DNA of 64,000 bases from Streptomyces sp. NBC_00376. Lineage in GTDB: Bacteria; Actinomycetota; Actinomycetes; Streptomycetales; Streptomycetaceae. How positions within the stretch are numbered: the stretch's first letter is position 1; the number at the start of each line of letters is the position of its first letter. Of the stretch, positions 44,219 to 51,563 are shown one piece after another. Location: the NCBI RefSeq assembly GCF_036077095.1, contig NZ_CP107960.1, positions 5,518,001 through 5,582,000 of the forward strand, in the 5' to 3' direction. The translations under genes were made by a program, and so were the position numbers. Below the pieces are notes generated by a model. It saw only the letters and a program-made list of their open reading frames with translations, did not search any database and was not told the DNA's origin.

Positions 44219-44943
44219 CTGCTGACGTCGTAGACATTAGCATCCGGATCGGCGGGAGGAAAAATCGAATTCCTGGCCGCCGGCGGGGCCACCGGCGAGG
44301 GTGTCGACCTGGTCACCCGGACACAGGCCCAGAGCAGCACATCGGGGCCCGGCAACCAGGGGCTGCGGGTGTCGGGGGCGACCAGCCAGCGGGGGCCGGG
44401 CGTGGTGGAGGTGCAGGTCAGGGGCGGGACGGTCACCGCGTCCCCGGTGCCGTGGCAGAGCAGCGGCGGCACCTTGCCATCGCCCCCGCCCTCGCCCTCG
44501 TCGTCGTGCCCCCGCGGGCCCATGACGGCCCGCGGCTGGGGCGCGCCGCCCCACTCCTCCCAGTCGAGCAGCGAGGGGAGCCGCTGGGCGGTGCCGGGCG
44601 AGGCGAACAACAGCATCCGGCCGCGGTGCGTGGCCACCGGCCCGGAGCCGGGGCCGTCGGACCACAGGTGCTCCAGCATCCGGCGCCCGAAGAGGGTGGG
44701 CACGTTCACCACGTCGAAGGCCGACCCGCACGGCAGCACCCCGGGCGAGGAGGGATGGGCCTCCCACTGGGCCAGAGTGGAGCGGGGATACGCGGTGGCA
44801 CCGGCCAGCCAGGCGGCACCGGCCGCCGTGACGTGTGCCGTCTGGTTCGCGGCCTGGTTCCGCAGAACGGTGAAGGCGTCGGCGCGGTGGTGGGAGGCGT
44901 CGCCGTGGTGCAGGGACGAGTTGTCGGGCAGCCATGCGGTCAT
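44209..44943 (-). CDS. Primase/polymerase-like (prim-pol-type) protein; stop codon inside tRNA-Lys
   Basis: A 244-residue soluble protein. The first 140 residues, with HVTAAGAAWLAGATAYPRST and LPCGSAFDVVNVPTLFGRR, resemble the small bifunctional DNA primase/polymerase-like proteins of Streptomyces. The usual catalytic DxD of true archaeo-eukaryotic primases is not evident to me, so it may be inactive. A Gly/Glu/Asp-rich insert (DDEGEGGGDG) sits about two thirds along. The TAG stop at 44209-44211 is formed by bases 8-10 of the adjacent tRNA gene, so mRNA and tRNA precursor may be one transcript. Function unknown. Confidence 0.75.
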   Translation of the reverse strand: MTAWLPDNSSLHHGDASHHRADAFTVLRNQAANQTAHVTAAGAAWLAGATAYPRSTLAQWEAHPSSPGVLPCGSAFDVVNVPTLFGRRMLEHLWSDGPGSGPVATHRGRMLLFASPGTAQRLPSLLDWEEWGGAPQPRAVMGPRGHDDEGEGGGDGKVPPLLCHGTGDAVTVPPLTCTSTTPGPRWLVAPDTRSPWLPGPDVLLWACVRVTRSTPSPVAPPAARNSIFPPADPDANVYDVSRRR

Positions 44944-45088
44944 ACGGGCATGTCTACCGGGAGTGATCGAGTGGATTCCAAGAGTTGCCGGAAATTGGGA
45001 CAGGCCGGGGTGAGGAGGAGTATCTTGCGCTCGGGCATATGCCAGTGGTTCTACCCGGGGTCAGGACCGCGCCCTCGGGGCCGGGCCG

Positions 45089-45430
45089 TCAGGGCGTGGA
45101 ACCGCCCAGCAGGCTCCGGCCGAACTCGACCATCTTCTTGGCGTAGTCCTCGGTCCACTCCGCACGCCGCGCGATGTCCGCGGTCGTGAGCCGGTCGAAC
45201 CGGCGCGGATCGGCGAGCTGGGCGGCGGCGATCGCCTGGAACTCGACCGCGCGGTCGGTCGCGGCCCGGAACGCCACGGTCAGCTCGGTGGCGCGGGACA
45301 GCAGCTCCCTCGGATCGTCCATCGACTCCAGATCGAAGAAGTGCTCGGGATCGGCGACGGCCGCCGACGGCTCGAAGAGCAGGGGTGCGGGGCGCAGCCG
45401 CTGCCGCTCGTTCCGCTCGGGTTGTGGCAT
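45089..45430 (-). CDS. Small conserved actinobacterial protein of unknown function
   Basis: A 113-residue soluble, charged, helical protein; the middle is FDLESMDDPRELLSRATEL and the end DYAKKMVEFGRSLLGG. ATG 45430 is preceded by a strong GAGGAGG. There is no membrane segment or known catalytic motif. I recognise it only as a type of conserved small Streptomyces protein. The gene is transcribed towards the primase-like gene, with a 145-nt gap containing the palindrome GGCATATGCC. Confidence 0.72.
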   Translation of the reverse strand: MPQPERNERQRLRPAPLLFEPSAAVADPEHFFDLESMDDPRELLSRATELTVAFRAATDRAVEFQAIAAAQLADPRRFDRLTTADIARRAEWTEDYAKKMVEFGRSLLGGSTP

Positions 45431-45550
45431 GTGGTGTTTCCTCCTCGGGTCGGCCCGATGGCCACCCTCCATTGTCCAACGTCCCGCAAGAGGGCCCGGC
45501 ATCCGGCCGTGCGCCCCGGCTCGTGAACCCGTGGGTCACGAGCCGGGGCG

Positions 45551-45748
45551 GCGGTCACGGGCGCCAGGCCACCCGGTGTTCGGCCAGGTGCGCCAGCACC
45601 GAATGGTTCGCCTCCCAGCCGTCCGGGGCTGCGACCGTTGGCCGCCTCCGGCGGCGTGCCGGACTCCGTCCGGCGGTCACGGGCGCCAGGCCACCCGGTG
45701 TTCGTTCAGGTGTGCCAGCACCGAATGGTTCGCCTCCCAGCCATCCGG
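45551..45748 (-). repeat. Duplicated 76-bp end of the helicase gene
   Basis: 45551-45626 and 45673-45748 match at 72 of 76 positions, offset by 122 bp. The second is the true 3' end of the helicase gene including its stop; the first repeats the last 24 or so codons and stop downstream, separated by 46 bp that contain the palindrome GCCGCCTCCGGCGGC. Confidence 0.9.
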
Positions 45749-47011
45749 GAACTTCACCGTGACGCCCAGCTGGACCGGCTCCGTGGACGGGTGCTCGTCC
45801 AGCAGCTCGGTGACGCCCGCCCGGCACACCACGATGCAGGCGTGCCGGTGGCGCGAGGCCAGCACGCAGAGCCGACCCGTCTCCAGGTGGAATGCGGTGG
45901 CGTCCGGGCGGCCGGAGAGCGGGTGCAGGACCACCGTCACATCGAACTCGCGGCCCTGGAGCCGGTTGGCCGTGTCCACCGCGACGCCGCTCACACCCAG
46001 CTCGGCGAGCGCAGCCCGTACCGCCGCGGCCTGGTCGCGGTGGGCGGTGCCGACCGCGATCCGGTCCGCCGTCACCGGCACCGGGTCCGGCGAGCGCTCG
46101 CTGGTCGCCGCGCCGCCCCGGTCCAGCAGCCGGCGGACCACCAGGGCCACCGCGCGTACCGCCTCCGGGTCGGTGCGCGGGGCGTGCCGGGCCGGGAGCT
46201 CCAGCAGGCCCCAGCCGGACTCCGCCGCCTCGTCCAGCACCCGGTCCGGGGCCGAGCCGTCGGAGGCCACGCCGAACGACAGCCGCCGGTCGCCGTGGTC
46301 CGTACCGCTGCGGAACGGGGTGTACGGGTAGAACGCGTTCGAGACCAGCGGCGCGGCGGACGCGGGCAGCCGCCACGACACCGGCAGCCGGTGCTGCGGC
46401 AGTTGGGGATTGTGCGCGAGCAGCGTGGAGACGGCGCTCGCGGACGGGTCGTACGAGAGCCCCGCCCACTGGTCCGCGCCGACGATCGAGAACGGGTCCA
46501 ACTGGCCCGGGTCGCCCACGAACAGCGCCCGCTCGAAGAGCCCCGCGACGGCCAGCAGCGCGTCCGAACGCATCTGGTACGCCTCGTCCACGATCGCGTG
46601 GCCCCACGGCTCGACGTTCTTCACATGCGCCCACTTCGCGGCCGTCGAGATGACCACGTCGAGCCCGGCCAGATCGGAGGCCTTCGCCGACTTCCGCACG
46701 TTGGCCAGGCCGTCCAGCACCTTGTCGTACGGGTCCGTGTCGTTGCTGTGCAACCGGCCGACCGGCAGCCCCGGGTCCTTCTCGGCCAGCCGCACCACCA
46801 GGTCGTCGACCTGGGCGTTGGTCTGCGCGACCACCATCAACGGATGCCCGGCCGCCGCGAGTTCGAGCGCGGCGCGCACCACGAGCGTCGACTTCCCCGC
46901 GCCCGGCGGGGAGTCCACCACGATCCCGCGCGACGTACCGCCCAGGGTGTCGGCGAGGATCGCGTCGGTCGCCCGCGCGGCCTGGGCGCCCGGGTCGAAT
47001 ACGGCCGTCAC
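45677..47011 (-). CDS. Superfamily 1 helicase (Upf1/Dna2-type AAA)
   Basis: A 444-residue ATPase with most SF1 motifs: Walker A VVDSPPGAGKSTLV, motif Ia region VVAQTNAQVDDLVVRL, Walker B AIVDEAYQM, motif III LFVGDPGQLDP, motif V NRLQGREFDVTVVLHPLSG and motif VI LCVLASRHRHACIVV. The motif V and III wording resembles Upf1-like (SF1B) helicases such as the helicase half of Dna2. It is compact for an SF1 enzyme and lacks accessory 1B/2B insertions. It overlaps the upstream unknown gene by 4 nt and is the third gene of an operon that begins with a PD-(D/E)XK nuclease. The last 24 codons are duplicated downstream. Confidence 0.85.
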   Translation of the reverse strand: MTAVFDPGAQAARATDAILADTLGGTSRGIVVDSPPGAGKSTLVVRAALELAAAGHPLMVVAQTNAQVDDLVVRLAEKDPGLPVGRLHSNDTDPYDKVLDGLANVRKSAKASDLAGLDVVISTAAKWAHVKNVEPWGHAIVDEAYQMRSDALLAVAGLFERALFVGDPGQLDPFSIVGADQWAGLSYDPSASAVSTLLAHNPQLPQHRLPVSWRLPASAAPLVSNAFYPYTPFRSGTDHGDRRLSFGVASDGSAPDRVLDEAAESGWGLLELPARHAPRTDPEAVRAVALVVRRLLDRGGAATSERSPDPVPVTADRIAVGTAHRDQAAAVRAALAELGVSGVAVDTANRLQGREFDVTVVLHPLSGRPDATAFHLETGRLCVLASRHRHACIVVCRAGVTELLDEHPSTEPVQLGVTVKFPDGWEANHSVLAHLNEHRVAWRP

Positions 47012-48618
47012 AACAGGTCCTCCGCGGTCACGGGATCGGGGCTCTCGGCATGCCCGGCAGCGGAACCCGGCGGGCCGCCGTGCGTCCAGGGCGTCTCCTC
47101 CGGGTCCGGCAGCTTCGGGCCGCCGCGCTGATCGTGCTCGAAGAGCGTCCAGGCGATCCGGTCACCCGGCTCCGGCACCGAACCCGGGGCGGGCTCCTTG
47201 CCGCGGCCCATCCGGTCGAGGATCCGCAGCACCAGCGGGGGCGCGCCCCCGTCCTCCGGCTCGGCGTACGCCACGAACTCGGCGGTCTGCGGCTTGCCGT
47301 CCAACGAGCGGTACACCTTGGTGCGCTCGCCGAGATGCGGGTACTCGTCCGTACGGACCGTCACCAGCGGGCGCGGGGAGGGGCGCTTCGACTCGCTGTA
47401 CGCCATCTCCACCTCCGCCACCTCGGAGACGAACGCCTCACCGGCCAGCCGCCGGCCGGCCAGCACCAGCGGATCGTCCAGCGCCTCCTGGGCCTCCAGC
47501 TGGGCCTGCGCCGTCTCGCGCGAGGCCAGCTTCTGCGCCGCCGTCACCGCGTCGTCCCGGCGCGGCTGCGGCGGCTCGCCCGAGCGCACCCGGTCCCGGT
47601 GACCGGTGAACGACCAGCGGTCCCTGGTCCAGCGGTCCTCGGACCTGGCCCCCTCGGGGAGTTCCCGCAGCAGGTCGAGCCCGCGCCACACCGCGTCCCA
47701 CGTCGGCCGCATCACGCCGGCCAGCAGCGCCCTGATCTCCCGCTCGGCGGCGGTCAGCTCGCCGAGCCGGGCATCGGCCGCCAGACCGTCCTCGGCGGCC
47801 GCGAGCGAGGTGCGCGCCCGGTCGTACTTCTCGATGGCGGGCGCCAGCAGCCGGTTGTCGAACGCCGGGTCCGTGGCCGGACCGGCCGGCGGGCACAGCA
47901 GCTGTCCGCCGCCGTCCCGCTCCAGCTCCGCACGGAGCGCCGCCGCGGCCCCCGACTCGCCCGCCGGGGCGTCGATCCAGGCCAGCAGCGCGCCCAGATG
48001 CTGATCCTCCAGGCTGCTCTGCCCGGTCGCCCAGTGCCGGTTCAGCAGATCGGTCGCGGCGAGCAGCAGCGAGGAGCCGGGCACCCTGGCCCGCTCCCCG
48101 TAGTGCGTCAGCCAGCGGCCCAGCAGCGGGACCCGGGCCGGGGCGGGGTACGGGGTGTCGGGATCGTCCTCGGTGGTGCGGCGGAACCGCATCGAGCGGC
48201 CCAGCAGCCGTACGAACTCGATGCCGGCCCGGCTCGGCACGACCAGCTGCGGCGCGTCCGCGCACAGCTCGACCTCGACCTTGACCTTCTTCCCGGTCTC
48301 CGGATCGGTCTCGTTGCGCTCGGCCGGCTCGACGACGTCCTCGTACGCCTCGATGTGCGGCAGCACCGCCTCGGCCAGCTCGGCGAGGAACGCGAACCGC
48401 AGATCCCGGTCGCGCGGCTGCGAGACCGCCAGCAGCCGGGGCGCCTGACGGTCCGTCCCGACGAGCGCGCCCAGCGGGGCGCCCGCCTCGCCGGCCGTGG
48501 TCAGCGGGACCAGGACCAGCGGCCGGTCGGTGAGATGGCGGTGCCGGACCGTCGCCATCGGCTGGGCCCGGGCGCTCTCCACCGCCTCCAGCCGGGCCAG
48601 GGTGCTGATCAGCGACAT
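47008..48618 (-). CDS. Large protein of unknown function in nuclease-helicase operon
   Basis: A 536-residue soluble protein with no motif I recognise. It starts MSLISTLARLEAVESARAQP, and the N-terminal third has RLLAVSQPRDRDLRFAFLAE, the middle is Ala/Leu/Glu-rich helix and the C-terminal 130 residues are beta-type with RTDEYPHLGERTKVY. It lies between the nuclease and helicase genes, overlapping the first by 10 nt and the second by 4 nt, so the three products are made in step and probably act as a complex. A role as a scaffold or DNA-binding subunit is only inferred. Confidence 0.75.
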   Translation of the reverse strand: MSLISTLARLEAVESARAQPMATVRHRHLTDRPLVLVPLTTAGEAGAPLGALVGTDRQAPRLLAVSQPRDRDLRFAFLAELAEAVLPHIEAYEDVVEPAERNETDPETGKKVKVEVELCADAPQLVVPSRAGIEFVRLLGRSMRFRRTTEDDPDTPYPAPARVPLLGRWLTHYGERARVPGSSLLLAATDLLNRHWATGQSSLEDQHLGALLAWIDAPAGESGAAAALRAELERDGGGQLLCPPAGPATDPAFDNRLLAPAIEKYDRARTSLAAAEDGLAADARLGELTAAEREIRALLAGVMRPTWDAVWRGLDLLRELPEGARSEDRWTRDRWSFTGHRDRVRSGEPPQPRRDDAVTAAQKLASRETAQAQLEAQEALDDPLVLAGRRLAGEAFVSEVAEVEMAYSESKRPSPRPLVTVRTDEYPHLGERTKVYRSLDGKPQTAEFVAYAEPEDGGAPPLVLRILDRMGRGKEPAPGSVPEPGDRIAWTLFEHDQRGGPKLPDPEETPWTHGGPPGSAAGHAESPDPVTAEDLL

Positions 48619-49871
48619 GCCGGACCGCCCGTCAGCGCCTCGGCGCGCAGGGCCGCCGCGCGGCGCAGCGCCGCGACCGTCGGGTCCGCCGGGTCGCCCT
48701 CCTTGCCCGCGGCGGCCGCGAGCACCTCGCCCACCGTGGTCAGCCCGCCGAGCTCACCGCGCACACTCCGCCCCAGCGCCTCCACCGCACCGGCCTCGCG
48801 CGCCTTCGCCCGGCAGTGGAAGGCCAGCTCGCAGGCGGCCAGGCACTCCGGGGCGTACGCCGCGCCGACCGCTTCGACCGCGGCGTCGAGCTGCTGCCGG
48901 GGGCACTCGGGGTCGAAGGTGGTGCCCTCGGGCAGGGCCGCCGCGATGTCCTCGATCCGGGTCAGCCGGGTGAGCTGGCGGCGGGTGACCGCGCGCTGCT
49001 TGCGCACGTCGACGACCGAGGCGGTGGGCAGGTTGGAGAAGTCCTTCGGGCAGACCAGCAGCACCCGGTGGTCGACCTCGGCGCCCTCGGTCAGCGCCGC
49101 GATCCGCTCCAGCGCCAGCACGTAGACGGCGGACTGCCGGGCCGCAGCGCCGACCTTCGCCGCGTCGGCCGAGCCGTCGATCATGGGGAAGGACTTGATC
49201 TCGACGACCGTCCACGTGCCGTCGGGGTGCACCGCCACCGCGTCCGGCTCCAGATAGGCGGGGGAGCCCGCCACCTCCAGGGCCAGCATCGGGTGGTCCA
49301 GCAGCGCCCAGCCGCCCGCCGCGGTCGCCTCCCGCAGAGCGAGCGCCGTACGCGCGGCGCGGCCCTCGGGGCCCGCCGCCGTCAGATCGGGCACCGAGAC
49401 CTCGCCCGGCGCCGCGCCGGGGCCGCCGAGGCGTTCGAGCAGCAGCCGCATCAGCTCCGTACCGCCGTCGGCCTTGACCCTGGCCTCGAAGGCGTTGCCC
49501 CGGACGAAGGCGAACTGCGACTGCCCGAAGGGGGCCGGCGAACCGAGCGCCGAGGCCAGCGCGGCCTTGTCCACCCCGGCGCCGTCCAGCAGGGCGCGGC
49601 GCCGGCAGCCGGGGTTGGCGGCGAGGGCGGCCAGCGCGCGGGCGTCCAGCGGACGCGGTGGGACGGTCGGTCCCCGCAGCTCAGCGAGCCGCTGCCGGAG
49701 CGTCGTCGCCGGCCGCTCCCGCTCCTGCGCGGGCGCCGGGATCGGTCCGGGGTGCGCGACCGGCCGAGGCGTCTGCGTCGGCCGATGCCGCGGCATCGGG
49801 GGAGTCTGCGGAGGTGGTCCGCTGGCCAGGGATTCGCTCACCCGCGGAAGTCTTGCATCCGGCACTGACAA
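48609..49871 (-). CDS. PD-(D/E)XK nuclease with C-terminal cysteine cluster (Cas4/Dna2-type)
   Basis: A protein of up to 420 residues. The nuclease core has EPDAVAVHPDGTWTVVEIKS, giving the D...ExK metal site, followed by a Gln-containing helix RQSAVYVLAL. Near the C-terminus are DPECPRQQL and ECLAACELAFHC, i.e. one Cys then C-x3-C-x5-C, like the 4Fe-4S ligands of Cas4, AddB and Dna2 nucleases. The N-terminal 60 residues are Pro/Arg-rich. The longest start, TTG 49871, has GGAG 7 nt upstream but places 190 nt of the gene inside the PAP2 gene; GTG 49841 and ATG 49796 are alternatives. First gene of the nuclease-unknown-helicase operon. Confidence 0.8.
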   Translation of the reverse strand: MSVPDARLPRVSESLASGPPPQTPPMPRHRPTQTPRPVAHPGPIPAPAQERERPATTLRQRLAELRGPTVPPRPLDARALAALAANPGCRRRALLDGAGVDKAALASALGSPAPFGQSQFAFVRGNAFEARVKADGGTELMRLLLERLGGPGAAPGEVSVPDLTAAGPEGRAARTALALREATAAGGWALLDHPMLALEVAGSPAYLEPDAVAVHPDGTWTVVEIKSFPMIDGSADAAKVGAAARQSAVYVLALERIAALTEGAEVDHRVLLVCPKDFSNLPTASVVDVRKQRAVTRRQLTRLTRIEDIAAALPEGTTFDPECPRQQLDAAVEAVGAAYAPECLAACELAFHCRAKAREAGAVEALGRSVRGELGGLTTVGEVLAAAAGKEGDPADPTVAALRRAAALRAEALTGGPACR

Positions 49872-50673
49872 TCGGGGACTCCGCGACCGGGGCGACCCGC
49901 GGGAAGCGGGCCTGGACCCGGTCCTTGATCCGGTCCGCGAGCCGCATCACTGGCCGCGCCAGCAGGGCGCCGACGCCCATCACGGCGGCGCCCGCGACCG
50001 CGTCGAGGAGGTAGTGGTTGGCCGTGCCCATCACTATGAAAGTGGTGATCAGGGGGTAGGCGACGCCCGCGGCCCGGACGTACGGGTTCTTGCTGTGGCG
50101 CCACAGCAGGATGCCGCACCAGAGCGCCCAGCCGACGTGCAGGCTCGGCATCGCCGCGTACTGGTTGGTCATCCCGCCCATGCCGCGCGGGGCGCTGGCC
50201 TCCGCGCCCCACCAGCCGTACGAGCTGTACTGCGCCATCGTGTCGACGAAGCCGTACCGGGCCTCCAGCAGCCGGGGCGGGCAGGTCGGCAGCAGCGTGA
50301 AGCCGATCAGGCCGAACAGCGTGGAGGCCATCAGCCAGGTGCGGGCCCGGCGGTACACCTCCTGGCGGCGGCGGAAGAGCCAGACCAGGACGGCGGGGGT
50401 GACGAGGTAGTGCAGGGACGCGTACGCGAAGTCGGCGGGTATGCCTATCGAGGGGTGCGCGGTGAACAGCCGGTTGAGCGGATGTTCGAGGTTGATGTGG
50501 AGCGTCTGCTCCAGGCGCAGGATGCTCAGGCCGTGGTCGATGGCGGTGGACACGTCACCGCGCGCCACCAGCCGTCCCGCCGAGTAGAGCCCGTACACCA
50601 GGGCGAGCAGTGGCAGTTCGGTCCACCAGCGAAGCCTCGGGCGCGGCACGGGTGCGGTGCTGGCATGCTGCAT
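49681..50673 (-). CDS. PAP2-family membrane phosphatase (inositolphosphotransferase-like)
   Basis: A 330-residue membrane protein with about six helices. The catalytic motifs AMPSLHVGWALW and ANHYLLDAVAGA are intact and match the PAP2 group that resembles Aur1/Ipt1 inositol phosphotransferases. It probably acts on a lipid-linked phosphate at the outer face of the membrane. The C-terminal 75 residues are disordered, Ala/Asp-rich and overlap the start of the nuclease gene in another frame. ATG 50673 is preferred because GGAGAG precedes it; upstream ATGs at 50688/50691 lack such a site. Confidence 0.85.
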   Translation of the reverse strand: MQHASTAPVPRPRLRWWTELPLLALVYGLYSAGRLVARGDVSTAIDHGLSILRLEQTLHINLEHPLNRLFTAHPSIGIPADFAYASLHYLVTPAVLVWLFRRRQEVYRRARTWLMASTLFGLIGFTLLPTCPPRLLEARYGFVDTMAQYSSYGWWGAEASAPRGMGGMTNQYAAMPSLHVGWALWCGILLWRHSKNPYVRAAGVAYPLITTFIVMGTANHYLLDAVAGAAVMGVGALLARPVMRLADRIKDRVQARFPRVAPVAESPIVSAGCKTSAGERIPGQRTTSADSPDAAASADADASAGRAPRTDPGARAGAGAAGDDAPAAAR

Positions 50674-50780
50674 CCGGAAGCTCTCCATCATGTGTTCATG
50701 CGACCGACGGCGGGCGTTCAACCGTACGGCGTGGGTCGGTCGGGGTTCCCCGGGGGTCCGTTCCGGAGCCCCGTGCGCGT

Positions 50781-50826
50781 TGGACCGGCCGGTAATTGAG
50801 CCATGGCTCAGTTGCCGGCCGGTCCA
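50781..50826. repeat. 46-bp near-perfect palindrome in a divergent promoter region
   Basis: Two 23-bp arms, starting TGGACCGGCCGG and differing at only two positions, meet at the centre CCATGG. It lies between the divergent PAP2 and histidine phosphatase genes. It is too long and symmetrical for a simple operator; a cruciform, a dimeric regulator site or a mobile-element relic are possible. Confidence 0.85.
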
Positions 50827-50963
50827 AACATTTGTCCGCGCAGAGTGGGACGTCGGCCGGGCCCCGGAGGTTGCCTCGCGATCATGTGCGAGATGATGGG
50901 AAAACCGGATGATCCGCCGCGTCCCGATCTCCGGCCTCAGACCTCAGTCCAGGGAGAGCCGTC

Positions 50964-51560
50964 ATGGCACCGCGTATCCTGCTCGCCCGCCACGGCCAGA
51001 CGGAATGGTCCGTCAGGGGCAATCACACCGGCAGGACGGACATTCCGCTGCTCGACACCGGCCGTGCGGGGGCCAAGCTCCTCGGCGAGCGGCTGCGGCG
51101 CGGTCCGTGGGCGGACCTGCCGGGCCTGGAGGTGCGCACCAGCCCGCTGGTACGGGCCAGGGAGACCTGCGAGATCGCGGGATTCGCGGACCGGGCCGAG
51201 TTGTGGGACGCGCTCATGGAGTGGGACTACGGGGCGTACGAGGGGATGACCCCGGCCGAGATCAAGGCGATCCGCCCGGACTGGTTCATCTGGCGTGACG
51301 GGGTGCCGGAGGGGGAGACCCTGGCCGAGCTGTCCGCCCGCGCCGACGAGATCGTGGACTGGGCCCGCTCGGCCGACCGCGATGTGCTGGTCTTCGCCCA
51401 CGGCCACATCCTGCGGGCGCTGGGAGCGCGGTGGCTCGGCGAGGACGTGTCGTTCGCGGCGCGGATCCGGCTCGACCCGACGTCGCTGTCGGTGCTGGGA
51501 TGGGCGTACGGGGCACCCGCGATCGAGCGCTGGAACGACACCGGCCACCTGGACGGCTGA
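50964..51560 (+). CDS. Histidine phosphatase family protein
   Basis: A 198-residue phosphoglycerate-mutase-like phosphatase. The phosphohistidine motif is [20 protein letters not shown], the second Arg is in [14 protein letters not shown] and the second catalytic His is in [14 protein letters not shown]. It is a cytoplasmic phosphatase with an unknown small phosphate substrate. ATG 50964 follows AGGGAGAG. It ends 3 nt from the stop of the convergent regulator gene. Confidence 0.9.
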   Translation: MAPRILLARHGQTEWSVRGNHTGRTDIPLLDTGRAGAKLLGERLRRGPWADLPGLEVRTSPLVRARETCEIAGFADRAELWDALMEWDYGAYEGMTPAEIKAIRPDWFIWRDGVPEGETLAELSARADEIVDWARSADRDVLVFAHGHILRALGARWLGEDVSFAARIRLDPTSLSVLGWAYGAPAIERWNDTGHLDG

Positions 51561-51563
51561 AGC

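Noticed and set aside
45555..46634. A 359-codon frame overlapping the helicase gene
   Set aside because: Shifted frame of the helicase; only its final codons make sense, because they come from the duplicated gene end.
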